Of a DNA stretch of 64,000 nucleotides, positions 29,371-38,661 are shown one piece after another. The DNA lies in contig NZ_JAEPRQ010000002.1 in NCBI RefSeq assembly GCF_016629665.1, positions 372,001 to 436,000 on the forward strand, in the 5' to 3' direction. Position 1 is the first letter of the stretch. Each line of letters opens with the position of its first letter. The notes beneath the pieces are model-generated. The model was given only the letters and a program-made list of their open reading frames with translations, had not been told where the DNA came from and made no database searches. A program made the position numbers and the translations under genes. The DNA is from Paracoccus caeni (GTDB lineage: Bacteria; Pseudomonadota; Alphaproteobacteria; Rhodobacterales; Rhodobacteraceae).

Positions 29371-29895
29371 ATGACCAACGCACAGCCGACCCCCTTCACC
29401 AACTTCACCATCACCGCCGAGGATTACGCCAACGCGCTGCGGCTGCATGCGCGTCGTCACTGGGCGGTCAATCTGGCGCCGAAACTGTTCGTCGCCGCCC
29501 TGCTGATTGCGGCGGTACTGGTCATGGTCCTGTCAGGTTTCGACCGGACATGGACGATCATCGGTATCTGCTGGCTCTGCGTCGGCATCGGCATGCCGCT
29601 GCTGGCATATAAGGTCATTCTGCCAAGACGGGCGCGGTCGATCTATGCCAAGCAAAAGACCATGCAGCACCCGGTCAGCGCCTCATGGACGGACGAGGCC
29701 TATTCCGCCTCGACCGCGCATATCTCTGGCACGACGCTTTGGAACGACTATTACGGCTGGAGCGCGGATGAGAAGATGGTCATCCTGATGCAATCGCAGG
29801 TCCTGTTCCAGATGATCCCGCGCCACGCGCTGAGCGATGAACAGGCCGCGTCCTTGTTAGACACCATCGAGCGGTCGGGTCTGCGCAAGCTCTGA
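29371..29895 (+). CDS. YcxB-like membrane protein
   Basis: 174 residues. Two hydrophobic segments (about 34-55 and 62-80) follow a short N-terminal region with TITAEDYANALRLHARR, and the rest is cytosolic, with ISGTTLWNDYYGW and the closing FQMIPRHALS, the arrangement seen in YcxB-family proteins. Function of the family is unknown. The TTG at 29329 would add 14 residues, but ATG 29371 looks more natural; neither has a clear ribosome site. It lies 100 nt after the thioesterase on the same strand, but nothing ties it to the peptide pathway. Confidence 0.7.
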   Translation: MTNAQPTPFTNFTITAEDYANALRLHARRHWAVNLAPKLFVAALLIAAVLVMVLSGFDRTWTIIGICWLCVGIGMPLLAYKVILPRRARSIYAKQKTMQHPVSASWTDEAYSASTAHISGTTLWNDYYGWSADEKMVILMQSQVLFQMIPRHALSDEQAASLLDTIERSGLRKL

Positions 29896-30167
29896 ACCCG
29901 GCCCCGAACCAGCCGAATCGCCCTTCCGTAACCGCACCGCGAGGCACGGTCCTGTGGTCCGAAGCGCCTCACCCCGCGTTCTCCTTGTCAAAATACCCAA
30001 TCCAAAGGCCAGTATCCCCCGCGGATACCTGCAATTTTTATTGCCATTGGGATGTTATTTGACATACCCTCGTATGTAGTTATCTGCATTTTTGCCGGTC
30101 CACGCCGGTTACCCCTTCGAGAGGATGGGTATCGCTACGAAAAGCAGGTGCGTTCAGGAGGGCTTCG
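29896..30167 (+). promoter_or_regulatory. Promoter and leader of the repeat-protein gene
   Basis: This 272-nt gap turns AT-rich from about 29980. TTGACA (30059-30064), a 16-nt spacer and TATCTG (30081-30086) make a plausible sigma70 promoter, giving a leader of roughly 75 nt. Upstream, GTATCC (30012-30017) and GGATAC (30023-30028) form a perfect inverted repeat with a 5-nt centre, a possible regulator site. The leader has a direct repeat of GCCGGT. AGGAGGG ahead of ATG 30168 is a strong ribosome site. I do not recognise a riboswitch. Confidence 0.5.
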
Positions 30168-33100
30168 ATGGCCTCGAAGAAACCAGAGCAAGAACCGCAG
30201 TCCCGCCCACAGGCGGGAGGCGATGATGCTTTGGCCAATGCCTCGGCTGCCCTGCGCGCGACCCGTGAAGACGGGCTTTTCAAGATTGGCAATGGACCAT
30301 CCAGCGGCACGTTCAATGCCGTTGCCGGGGCAAGCGCGATCGGCATGGGGCTGGCCGTGCAAAGCTCGACCGAGGCAGGACAGGCCGCGCTGAGCGGCGA
30401 ACCGGGCGAAGAGGCGGATCAGACAAGCCTTGCGTCCGGCGCACAGGACGGCGCAATTCCCCAGACTGCGCCTGAGGCGACCCCGGAAACGGTGGTCATC
30501 GCAGCGCTGGATCAGGCCGCTCCGGCAGCCGGGATTGCCATGGCGACGACACTTGCCTCGGCACAGGTCGCTGCTGTTGACGATACGCAGCCCGCATCCT
30601 CGGGCGAGGCATCATCGGCCAGCGCCATCCAACCGACCGGCACCGCCAATGCCAGCGGGATCGCGACCGCAGCGCCGGGAACGGCAGCCGCCTCGATCGC
30701 GGCATCTTCGGGCAACGGCGCCTCTTTCGCTCCGCCCGCAGGCAATACGACGGCCCCGGACCTGACCCGCCCTAGCGAAACTCGCGACGATCAGCGGGAC
30801 AGCCCGGACGATGATCAGGCCGCATCCCCCGATCAGGACACGACCACGGCACCGCCCGAGGCAGAGCCGGAAGCGCCTTCGACCGATACCGGCGCCGAAG
30901 ACCCGGCGGTCGAGTTGCCGATCGTGGGCGGCGTCCTTGACCCGGTCATCGGGCCGATCCTGGGCGAGGACGGGCTGATCCCCGGCATTATCGATGTGGT
31001 GCAGGACGGCGTTCTGGCCCCGATCATCGGCGAGGACGGGCTGCTTGGCGGCATCGGTCTGGACAAGGTGGTCAATCCGATTCTTGGCGAAGGCGGCATC
31101 GTCGATGCGATCCTGAGCCCGGACGGATTGCTGGGCGGCAATATCGGCGCGGTGCTGGACCCGATCCTTGGCGAAGGCGGGCTGCTGGACGGTCTTCTGG
31201 GCGAAGGCGGGCTTGTCGGCGGCATCACCGATCCGCTCTTGGGCGATGGCGGGCTGATCCCGGGCATCGTTGACGTGGTGACGGACAATGTGCTGGCCCC
31301 GATCCTTGGCGAGGATGGCCTGCTGGGCGGGATCGGTCTGGACAATCTGCTGACCCCGGTTCTGGGCGAAGGCGGCATCATCGACGCCATCATCAGCCCC
31401 GACGGCCTGCTGAGCGGCAATGTCGGCGCTGTGCTTGAGCCGATCCTTGGCGAGGACGGGCTGATTGGCGGCCTTCTGGGTGAGGACGGGTTGGTCGGCG
31501 GTCTTCTGGGCGAGGATGGGTTGGTCGGCGGCCTTCTGGGCGAGGACGGGCTGGTCGGCGGTCTTCTGGGCGAGGACGGGCTGGTCGGCGGCCTTCTGGG
31601 CGAGGACGGGCTGGTCGGTGGTCTTCTGGGCGAGGACGGGCTGGTCGGCAGCATCACCGATCCTCTGCTGGGTGAAGACGGCATCGTCACCGGCATCGTC
31701 GATGTGGTGCAAGATACGGTGCTGGCCCCGATCCTCGGCGAAGACGGTCTGCTGGGCGGAACCGGACTTGACGACCTGCTGTCCCCGGTTCTGGGCGAAG
31801 GTGGTATTGTCGATGCGATTGTCAGCCCGGATGGATTGCTTGGCGGCAATGTCGGCGCTGTGCTGGACCCGATCCTGGGCGAGGACGGCTTGCTTGGCGG
31901 GATCATCGGCGGTGGACTTCTCGGTGGATTGCTGGGCGGTGGTGCTGCGCAAGGTGAGGGTTCCGAGGATACCGTTGCGGCGGTGACCGATCCGCTCTTG
32001 GGCGAAGGCGGCATCGTAGATGCCATCGTCAGCCCTGACGGATTGCTTGGCGGCAATGTCGGCGCTGTGCTGGAGCCTGTGCTGGGCGAGGACGGCCTGC
32101 TCGGCGGGATCGTCGGCGGTGGACTTCTTGGCGGATTGCTGGGCGGTGGTTCCCCGCAAGGTGAAGGTTCCGAGGATACCGTTGCGGCGGTGACCGATCC
32201 GATCCTGGGCGAAGGCGGCATTGTAGATGCCATCGTCAGCCCGGATGGATTGCTGGGCGGTAATGTCGGCGCAGTGCTGGAGCCTGTGCTGGGCGAGGAC
32301 GGCTTGCTTGGCGGGATCGTCGGCGGCGGGCTTCTCGGTGGATTGCTGGGCGGTGGTGCTGCACAAGATGAAGGTTCCGGGGATACCGTTGCGGCGGTGA
32401 CCGATCCGATCTTGGGCGAAGGCGGTATTGTCGATGCCATCGTCAGCCCTGACGGTTTGCTTGGCGGCAATGTCGGTGCAGTGCTGGAGCCTGTGCTAGG
32501 CGAGGACGGCTTGCTCGGCGGGATCGTCGGCGGCGGACTTCTCGGTGGATTGCTGGGCGGTGGTGCTGCGCAGGATGAGGGTTCCGAAGAGACTGCGCCC
32601 ACGGCGACCGAGCCGGTCTTGGGCGGAAATGGTATCGTCGATGCGGTGATTGGCTCGGATGGGTTGCTCGGCGGGTTGACCGGTGGCAACGGACTGCTTG
32701 GCGGGTTGCTGGGGGGTCTGACCGGCGGCGGGCAACCGGCTCCGGGCAATGACGGCGCGGTGTCGGGACTGGTCGAACTGGCACAGGAGGACGTGCCGCA
32801 GGAGACCAGCGAGACCGTCAGCGACGCTCCCGTGCCGATTGTCGAGACCGTTCTTGACGACAGCCATGTCGGCGATCTTCTGGCTCCGGTTCTTGGAAAT
32901 GGCGGCCTGCTTGGTGGCATTATCGGCGGCGGCGGCCTGCTGGGCGGTCTCTTCGGGAGCCGCGCCGCCGAAACCGTGGTCGAGACGGTTACGGAAACCG
33001 TTGTCGAACCGGCACATGAGGTCGTTGCAGAGCCTGTTCCACCTGTCGAAGAAAGCGTGGCGGAGGTTGCCGAGGATGACGGCTTCCTCGATTCGCTTCT

Positions 33101-33626
33101 GGGTGGCGACGGCGTGATCGAACGGCTGGATGCGATTGACCTTGCCGAAGACCCGGCAAGCGTGCTTGCCATGCCTTCGGACCCGGTTCTTGGAGGGCTC
33201 TTGTCGGACGAGGATGTATTCGGCATCGACATTGCGGGCGATCATGCAGGCGGTTCCGATCCGCTGGCCGCGCTTTTGGGCGAGGATGCCCTTGGCGGCG
33301 CATTGGTCACGCAGGGCCTGATCGACGATATTACCGGCGATGCCGGGCTGGTGCCGGACATCGAGATCGACACACTGCTGAACGAAATTCTCGACAGCGG
33401 CGAGCGCGCGACAAGCGGCGTCACCGATATCTTCGACACGCTGCTGGATCTGGGCGATGTCGGCCCGACCGACCTGTTCGCAGATACTTCGGGCGCGGTT
33501 GAAAACGCTCTTGCGACCCTGTTCGGTGGCGATGACACAACCGACGCGGCAATGGCCGATGCCGATACGGGCGGCGGCCTGCTGGGCGGGCTGAACCTGC
33601 TGTCGAACGACGACAATAATAGCTGA
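30168..33626 (+). CDS. Acidic Gly/Leu/Asp-rich repeat protein, probable type I secretion substrate
   Basis: 1152 residues. Residues 1-245 are low-complexity, rich in Ala, Ser, Thr, Pro, Glu and Gln, without a Sec signal peptide. From about 250 to 890 the protein consists of variants of GEDGLLGG and GGNVGAVLEPVLG, including seven 10-residue units and four 69-residue units. A Glu/Val-rich segment follows near 930-990. The C-terminal 160 residues are less repetitive and end in GGLLGGLNLLSNDDNNS, acidic with small and hydrophobic residues, as type I signals often are. There are no classical RTX nonapeptides and no Ig-like domains. The next genes encode a complete type I exporter. By analogy with LapA/BapA it may be a surface or biofilm matrix protein; this is inference. 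Confidence 0.85.
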   Translation: MASKKPEQEPQSRPQAGGDDALANASAALRATREDGLFKIGNGPSSGTFNAVAGASAIGMGLAVQSSTEAGQAALSGEPGEEADQTSLASGAQDGAIPQTAPEATPETVVIAALDQAAPAAGIAMATTLASAQVAAVDDTQPASSGEASSASAIQPTGTANASGIATAAPGTAAASIAASSGNGASFAPPAGNTTAPDLTRPSETRDDQRDSPDDDQAASPDQDTTTAPPEAEPEAPSTDTGAEDPAVELPIVGGVLDPVIGPILGEDGLIPGIIDVVQDGVLAPIIGEDGLLGGIGLDKVVNPILGEGGIVDAILSPDGLLGGNIGAVLDPILGEGGLLDGLLGEGGLVGGITDPLLGDGGLIPGIVDVVTDNVLAPILGEDGLLGGIGLDNLLTPVLGEGGIIDAIISPDGLLSGNVGAVLEPILGEDGLIGGLLGEDGLVGGLLGEDGLVGGLLGEDGLVGGLLGEDGLVGGLLGEDGLVGGLLGEDGLVGSITDPLLGEDGIVTGIVDVVQDTVLAPILGEDGLLGGTGLDDLLSPVLGEGGIVDAIVSPDGLLGGNVGAVLDPILGEDGLLGGIIGGGLLGGLLGGGAAQGEGSEDTVAAVTDPLLGEGGIVDAIVSPDGLLGGNVGAVLEPVLGEDGLLGGIVGGGLLGGLLGGGSPQGEGSEDTVAAVTDPILGEGGIVDAIVSPDGLLGGNVGAVLEPVLGEDGLLGGIVGGGLLGGLLGGGAAQDEGSGDTVAAVTDPILGEGGIVDAIVSPDGLLGGNVGAVLEPVLGEDGLLGGIVGGGLLGGLLGGGAAQDEGSEETAPTATEPVLGGNGIVDAVIGSDGLLGGLTGGNGLLGGLLGGLTGGGQPAPGNDGAVSGLVELAQEDVPQETSETVSDAPVPIVETVLDDSHVGDLLAPVLGNGGLLGGIIGGGGLLGGLFGSRAAETVVETVTETVVEPAHEVVAEPVPPVEESVAEVAEDDGFLDSLLGGDGVIERLDAIDLAEDPASVLAMPSDPVLGGLLSDEDVFGIDIAGDHAGGSDPLAALLGEDALGGALVTQGLIDDITGDAGLVPDIEIDTLLNEILDSGERATSGVTDIFDTLLDLGDVGPTDLFADTSGAVENALATLFGGDDTTDAAMADADTGGGLLGGLNLLSNDDNNS
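31443..31652 (+). repeat. Seven 30-bp in-frame tandem repeats
   Basis: Seven consecutive 30-bp units encode ILGEDGLIGG, then LLGEDGLVGG six times, the last ending in GS (residues 426-495). Adjacent units differ mainly at third positions, such as gacggg versus gatggg, so copies are recent or being homogenised. Copy number is likely variable between strains. Confidence 0.9.
31782..32609 (+). repeat. Four 207-bp in-frame tandem repeats
   Basis: Units begin at 31782, 31989, 32196 and 32403 and encode 69 residues each, with LGEGGIVDAIVSPDGLLGG, then GAVLEPVLGEDGLLGG, a GGGLLGGLLGGG run and an acidic QxEGSEDT linker. The first copy starts SPVLG and the others DPxLG. The last linker diverges. Spacing is exact to the base, and identity between copies is high at the DNA level. 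Confidence 0.9.
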
Positions 33627-33989
33627 TCGAATTCCGATCGCACCCTGCCAGCATCGCGACCCGCACAGGAGGCGGCAGTCGCACCGGCAGATTTTCCCTT
33701 TTTCCGCGAGAACATTAGTGGACTAAAATCCAAAAGCGTGCAAAATTAAGGTTCTCTTAACTAGTAGGTTTGCGCATCCCCTGGCTGTGCTGTTTCTTTC
33801 GGGTCGAGTGTTTTGCAGCTCGACTGTTACGGAATACCGAACGGACACGGAGCAAAGATCCTTGGAGAAAGTTTTTGTGCTGTCATATGACGGCTTCGAG
33901 GAAGATTTTAGGCGCTGCGCAAAAGAGGTTGCCAACTCTTTCATCGCCCCTCGGCAAAACCCGCAATGCCACTTTGGCTGCGAGGTGCC
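33627..33989. other. Gap between repeat-protein gene and type I secretion genes
   Basis: 363 nt without a convincing gene. The stop is followed by a short inverted repeat GATCG/CGATC (33625-33639), then a T-rich patch (about 33693-33709) that might end transcription, and an AT-rich stretch (33715-33770) containing ACTAGT that could hold the promoter of the secretion operon. A 70-codon open frame at 33787-33999 has no ribosome site and no recognisable sequence, so it is not called. Confidence 0.45.
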
Positions 33990-35288
33990 ATGCCTGTGAC
34001 GATGCGATCTCGCCTGCTTGCAGCGCGTCCGAATCGGGTTGGCCGGCTTGCGCTTGGCCTTGGACTTACCGCATTGATGCTTGGCGCTTTTCCGTCCATC
34101 GGTCTGTCGCAAACCGCGCTGGCACGCGCGGTTCTTGTCTCGTCCGAACGTGACCCCGGCGTTACCGCGCTGCGCCAGCAGGTCGCACGCAAAACCGTCG
34201 ATATTCAGGCCGCGCGGGACGAACGTTATCCGCAATTCAGCCTTTCCGGTGATACCAGCACGACCGATGCGAATGGTGCCGGAATCACGCTGACGGTTTC
34301 TCAGGTTCTTTTCGATTGGGGCCTGATTGAAAGCAAGATTGCCAGCGCCTCACAGGAACGGGTGAAATCCGTTTCCGAATTGAAAATGGCGATCGAGCAA
34401 CTGACGCTCGACGTGTCTTATTATTATCTCGATATCGAAGTTCTGGACCGGAAACTGGCACGGACCCGCGATTATCTGGATTTCGCAAATCGCATCGCCG
34501 GGCATGCCGATGCCCGCGCCCAAGGTGGTGTCGGCGATACCGGCGAGGTTGCCCGCGCGCAGTTGGAAATCGTCCGGGCCGAGGACAGGCTGTCACAACT
34601 ATCTGGCGACCGTTCGCTTGCGGTGGCCCAGTTGCAGTTTCTGATGGGAGAGTCTCCGGGTCGCACCTCGAATGCGCCGGAACTGGGCTTCGCGCGCCGT
34701 TATGGCAACGCTGCCGAGATCGCCGCCGCCGTGCGGATGTCGCCCGACTATCTTGCCGCCCGTGCGGGCGTTGCCGGGGCCGAGGCCGGGGTTCAGACCG
34801 CCCGCGCCTCTCGCCTGCCGACGATCAAACTTCAGGCGCAGGGCCGCGCCGATCTGGATGGCGGTCGCAGCCGTTCGGCCGTTGGGCTGACGGCGGGAGT
34901 CGATCTGAATTCGGGCGCGTTCCGGGGTCGCCAGATTCAGGCCGCGCAACTGGAGCTGGAGGCGGCTACCTCGTCGATGAATGCGGTCGAACGCAACCTG
35001 ACCAACGCCGCGCGCACCGCGCTGGAACGGCTGCGCGTCCTGCGCGCCAGCGAGGCGTCGCAGCAGCAGCAATTGATCGAGTCGGTGAAGGTGCTGGACA
35101 CTTATGAAGAACAGTTCGTCGGCGGACAGAAAGAGCTGATCGACCTGCTGACCACCGGGCGCGACCTTTACGACGCGCAGATCGCCGAGATCGATACCTA
35201 TGACAGCCGCAAGCGCACAGAATACGACGCCGCACATGCTCTTGGCGTTCTGGGCACGCTGATCCTTGCGACAAGCACAAGCGGATAA
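33990..35288 (+). CDS. TolC-family outer membrane channel of a type I secretion system
   Basis: 432 residues. Signal peptide at the start (LALGLGLTALMLGAFPS, possible cleavage near QTALARA), then two repeated long helical segments with the alternating pattern of TolC proteins (for example GVTALRQQV, and SSMNAVERNLTNAARTAL near residue 330) and strands such as PQFSLSGDTS. Expected to form the outer membrane exit duct for the ABC/HlyD pair downstream. ATG 33990 has GAGG 4 nt upstream; ATG 33966 in the same frame lacks one. The gap to the transporter gene is 6 nt. Confidence 0.88.
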   Translation: MPVTMRSRLLAARPNRVGRLALGLGLTALMLGAFPSIGLSQTALARAVLVSSERDPGVTALRQQVARKTVDIQAARDERYPQFSLSGDTSTTDANGAGITLTVSQVLFDWGLIESKIASASQERVKSVSELKMAIEQLTLDVSYYYLDIEVLDRKLARTRDYLDFANRIAGHADARAQGGVGDTGEVARAQLEIVRAEDRLSQLSGDRSLAVAQLQFLMGESPGRTSNAPELGFARRYGNAAEIAAAVRMSPDYLAARAGVAGAEAGVQTARASRLPTIKLQAQGRADLDGGRSRSAVGLTAGVDLNSGAFRGRQIQAAQLELEAATSSMNAVERNLTNAARTALERLRVLRASEASQQQQLIESVKVLDTYEEQFVGGQKELIDLLTTGRDLYDAQIAEIDTYDSRKRTEYDAAHALGVLGTLILATSTSG

Positions 35289-35294
35289 CCTTAA

Positions 35295-37445
35295 ATGAGC
35301 CAGAGCCAGCAGCCCCGCACCCATTCAGATCCTCTGGCCACCGGCCTTGTCGAACTGTGCCGCATCCACGGCATCGCCGCCTCGGAAGCGCGGCTGACCG
35401 ATGGCCTGCCGCGCAGCGATGACGGGCTTCTGACCCCTGATCTTGCCGCGCTGGCGCTGCGCCGCGTGAATATGAGCTGCCGCATCAGCCATGAGACGCT
35501 GACCAGCTTCCCCCGCCACAGCCTGCCCGCGCTGATCTTTCTGAAGGATGGCGGCAACGCCATCATCGAGGAACTGCGTGACGACGGCGCCCGGGTGATC
35601 CTGCCCGAGACCGGCGGCGGGCGGGCGCTGTGGACGACGGATGACCTGCACGAGCGGCATGACGGGCGCATTCTTGTCTCGAAACCCATCGACATCGTCT
35701 CCGACCGGCTGGAGCCATCGGACAAGGACAAGCGTCACTGGATCATCGGGCCGGTTCTGGACAACTGGCCGATCTATCGCGACGTGATCCTTGCCTCGTT
35801 CATTGCGAACCTGCTGGCAGTCGCCACGTCTCTGTTCTCGATGCAGGTCTATGACCGGGTGGTGCCGAACAAGTCGTTCGACACGCTGTGGATTCTTGCC
35901 AGCGGCGTCGCCATCGCGATCATTCTGGAGATCCTGTTGCGGATCATGCGCGCTTCGCTGGTCGATGTGTCGGGGCGCGATCTGGATTTGCGGCTGTCCT
36001 CGCAGCTTTTCGATCAGGTCTCGAACCTGCGGCTGTCGCATCAGCCGCGTTCGACCGGCGTTTTCGCCAATCAGGTCCGCGACTTCGCCACGGTGCGAGA
36101 GTTCTTCACCTCGGGCACGGTGACGGCGCTTTGCGATATTCCCTTCGTGCTGATCTTTCTTGCGGTCCTGTGGTTCATCGGCGGGCCGCTGGCGCTGGTG
36201 CCGCTGATCGGGGCGGTACTGACCATCGTGCCGGGGCTGATCCTGCAACGCCGCCTTGCCCGCGCCTCGCGCGAGAATACGCGGGAATCGGCGGCGCTGA
36301 ACGGGCTTTTGCTGGAAACGGTCTCGAACCTTGAAACGGTGAAGGCCGCGCGGGCCGAGGGGCGGTTGCAGCGCGCCTATGCGCAACTGACCGCGACCAT
36401 GGCCACAACGGCGGTGCAGACGCGCAACCTGACCAATGTGATGTCGCAATCCGTCGCGACCATTCAGAAATTCTGCTATGCGGGCGTGGTCATCGTCGGC
36501 GTCTACCTGATCAGCGCGGGCCAGTTGACGGTCGGCAGCCTGATCGCCTGCACCATCCTGTCCAGCCGCACCCTTCAACCGATGGGACAGGTCGCGGGAC
36601 TTCTGGCACGCTGGCAGCACGTCAAGGCGGCGATGGAAGGTCTGGACAATATCATGAAGATGCCGGTCGAGCGTCCCGCCGACCGCCATTACGTCCGCGC
36701 CCCCGATCTGGCAGGCGATTACCGGCTGGAAGAAACCACCTATCGCCACGAACCCGAGGCTGCTCCGGTGATCTCGATCCCCGCGCTCAGCATCGCCAAG
36801 GGCGACAAGGTCGCGTTGCTGGGCAGCAACGGGGCGGGCAAATCGACGCTGCTTCGGATGCTGGCGGGGCTGACCGATCCGCAGACCGGCAGCGTGCTGG
36901 TGGACAATCTGGCGCTGAGCCAGATCGACCCGATCGACCGCCGCCGCCAGATCGGCTACCTGCCGCAAAGCGTGGCGCTGTTCCAGGGCACGCTCCGCGA
37001 CAACCTGCTGCTGGATCACGGGCTGCACAGCGATCAGGAACTGCTTGAGGCGCTGGATGCCGTGGGGCTTGGCACCCATGTCCGCCGCCATGTGCGCGGG
37101 CTGGATCTGCAAATCTACAACAACGCCAATGTCTCGGGCGGGCAGCGGCAGGCCATCGGGCTGGCCCGCATCCTGTTGCAAGACCCGCGGATCGTGCTGC
37201 TGGACGAGCCGACCTCGGCCTTCGACCATGTGACCGAAGCGAAGGTCATCGCCTATCTGAAGACATGGCTTGAGGGGCGGACCACGATCATCTCGACCCA
37301 CAAGCGCGACCTTCTGGGGCTGACCAGCCGCGCCATCGTGCTGAAGGATGGCAAGGTCGCGCGGGATGGTGATCTGATCCAGATCCTGAACGCGGCCCGC
37401 GCCGCCAAATCGCAGGCCGCGGCTCCGGTGCAAGCCGTGACATGA
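35295..37445 (+). CDS. Type I secretion ABC transporter (LapB/HlyB-like, degenerate C39 domain)
   Basis: 716 residues. Residues 1-135 form a C39-peptidase-like domain that lacks the catalytic Cys region, as in HlyB/LapB exporters of large unprocessed substrates. A membrane domain follows (about 155-440), then an ATPase with GSNGAGKST (Walker A, about 511-519), SGGQRQAIGLAR (signature) and IVLLDEPTSAFD (Walker B). It powers one-step export across both membranes with the TolC and HlyD neighbours. The stop overlaps the adaptor start by ATGA. Substrate is most simply the repeat protein encoded upstream, because the degenerate peptidase does not cut a leader. Confidence 0.92.
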   Translation: MSQSQQPRTHSDPLATGLVELCRIHGIAASEARLTDGLPRSDDGLLTPDLAALALRRVNMSCRISHETLTSFPRHSLPALIFLKDGGNAIIEELRDDGARVILPETGGGRALWTTDDLHERHDGRILVSKPIDIVSDRLEPSDKDKRHWIIGPVLDNWPIYRDVILASFIANLLAVATSLFSMQVYDRVVPNKSFDTLWILASGVAIAIILEILLRIMRASLVDVSGRDLDLRLSSQLFDQVSNLRLSHQPRSTGVFANQVRDFATVREFFTSGTVTALCDIPFVLIFLAVLWFIGGPLALVPLIGAVLTIVPGLILQRRLARASRENTRESAALNGLLLETVSNLETVKAARAEGRLQRAYAQLTATMATTAVQTRNLTNVMSQSVATIQKFCYAGVVIVGVYLISAGQLTVGSLIACTILSSRTLQPMGQVAGLLARWQHVKAAMEGLDNIMKMPVERPADRHYVRAPDLAGDYRLEETTYRHEPEAAPVISIPALSIAKGDKVALLGSNGAGKSTLLRMLAGLTDPQTGSVLVDNLALSQIDPIDRRRQIGYLPQSVALFQGTLRDNLLLDHGLHSDQELLEALDAVGLGTHVRRHVRGLDLQIYNNANVSGGQRQAIGLARILLQDPRIVLLDEPTSAFDHVTEAKVIAYLKTWLEGRTTIISTHKRDLLGLTSRAIVLKDGKVARDGDLIQILNAARAAKSQAAAPVQAVT

Positions 37446-38614
37446 GCCGGACCGAGGTATTCACCAGCAGTCATATCGACGGCAGCTACCGACGGCTTGC
37501 CCTGCGCAAGGCCCGGCTGACCATTCAGATCGTCGTCCTTGCCGTCATCGCTTCCATCATCTGGGCGGCATTCGCGCAGGTGGACGAGATCACAAGGGGC
37601 GATGGCCGCGTCATCCCGATCCGCCGGATGCAGACGATCCAAAGCCTTGAAGGCGGCATTCTGGCCGAGCTTCTGGTCAGCGAGGGCGATGTGGTCCAGC
37701 AGGGGCAGACGCTGGCCCATCTGGACCCGACCCGCTCGCGCTCGGCCTTCTTGTCGGCGCAATCCGAGATCGAGGCATTGGAGGCCGAAGTGACCCGGCT
37801 TGATGCCGAGGTGCTGGAACAGCCCAAGCTGGATTTCGGCCCCGACCCCACATCGACGCAGGCCACCGAACTGCGCCTTTTCAATGCGCGGCGGACGCGG
37901 CTGGAAGCCTCGGTCGCGGCGCTGGAAGAGGAGCGGGCCGCCGTGCAGGAGCAGTTGGACATCACCGCCCCCCTTGCGGCGGGCGGCTCGATCAGCCGCA
38001 TCGATGTGCTGCAACTGCGCCAGAAGGCGGCGGAACTGGAAGGCAAGATCAGCGAGACCCGCAACGGCTATGTGCAGGACGCCTACAAGGATCTGGCCGA
38101 ACGCCGGGCCAAGCTGGCCGCGCTGCAACAAGAGGTCGTCCAGAAACAGGCCGAGTTGAGCCGGACGACCATCCGCTCGCCGGTCGAGGGGCGGATCAAC
38201 AATATCGACGTGACCACCCTTGGCGGCGTCATCCAGCCGGGCGAGCCGATCATGGAGATCACGCCGCTGGACGACCAGCTTCTGATCGAGACCAAGGTGC
38301 TGCCGCGCGATGTGGCCTTCATCGCCCCCGAAATGCCCGCCAGCGTCAAGATCACCGCCTATGACTTTTCGATCTACGGCGATCTGCGCGGCACCGTCAC
38401 CCAGATTTCCGAAGACACCGTGGAAGAGGACACCCCCAACGGCCCGCAGGATTTCTACCGCGTCATGGTCCAGACCGAACGCGCCTATCTGGAACGCTTC
38501 GGCGAGAAATTCTCGATCCGTCCGGGCATGGTCGCACAGGTGGATATCGAAAGCGGCAAACGCTCGATCCTCAGCTATCTCACCCGCCCGCTGCTACGCG
38601 CCCGCCTGCGCTGA
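37442..38614 (+). CDS. HlyD-family periplasmic adaptor of type I secretion
   Basis: 390 residues. One N-terminal membrane segment (about 22-42, IQIVVLAVIASIIWAAFA), a lipoyl half-motif GDGRVIPIRRMQTIQSLEGG, a long coiled coil (about 95-225), the second half-motif RSPVEGRINNI and a beta-barrel region ending SYLTRPLLRARLR, the usual HlyD/LapC tail. It joins the ABC protein to TolC. Coupled to the transporter by ATGA; 47 nt separate it from the Omp85 gene. Confidence 0.92.
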   Translation: MSRTEVFTSSHIDGSYRRLALRKARLTIQIVVLAVIASIIWAAFAQVDEITRGDGRVIPIRRMQTIQSLEGGILAELLVSEGDVVQQGQTLAHLDPTRSRSAFLSAQSEIEALEAEVTRLDAEVLEQPKLDFGPDPTSTQATELRLFNARRTRLEASVAALEEERAAVQEQLDITAPLAAGGSISRIDVLQLRQKAAELEGKISETRNGYVQDAYKDLAERRAKLAALQQEVVQKQAELSRTTIRSPVEGRINNIDVTTLGGVIQPGEPIMEITPLDDQLLIETKVLPRDVAFIAPEMPASVKITAYDFSIYGDLRGTVTQISEDTVEEDTPNGPQDFYRVMVQTERAYLERFGEKFSIRPGMVAQVDIESGKRSILSYLTRPLLRARLR

Positions 38615-38661
38615 AGTTCCGGTTCCCGCCCTGCCACCCGTCACCATTCGCCGAGAGTCCC

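Noticed and set aside
31443..32609. Regular repeats as a CRISPR array
   Set aside because: Units are contiguous, in frame and coding, with no unique spacers and no cas genes.
30833..33232. A 799-codon open frame on the minus strand, and a second of 584 codons, across the repeat-protein gene
   Set aside because: They come from the regular codon pattern of the tandem repeats: Pro/Ser-rich or Gln-rich translations, no ribosome site and no family. The plus-strand gene has a strong ribosome site.
30168..33626. RTX toxin or classical large adhesin
   Set aside because: No GGxGxDxUx nonapeptides, no Ig-like or VWA domain; the repeats are of another kind.
33787..33999. Small 70-codon plus-strand open frame ahead of the TolC gene
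   Set aside because: No ribosome site, no recognisable sequence, and it overlaps the TolC start region in another frame.
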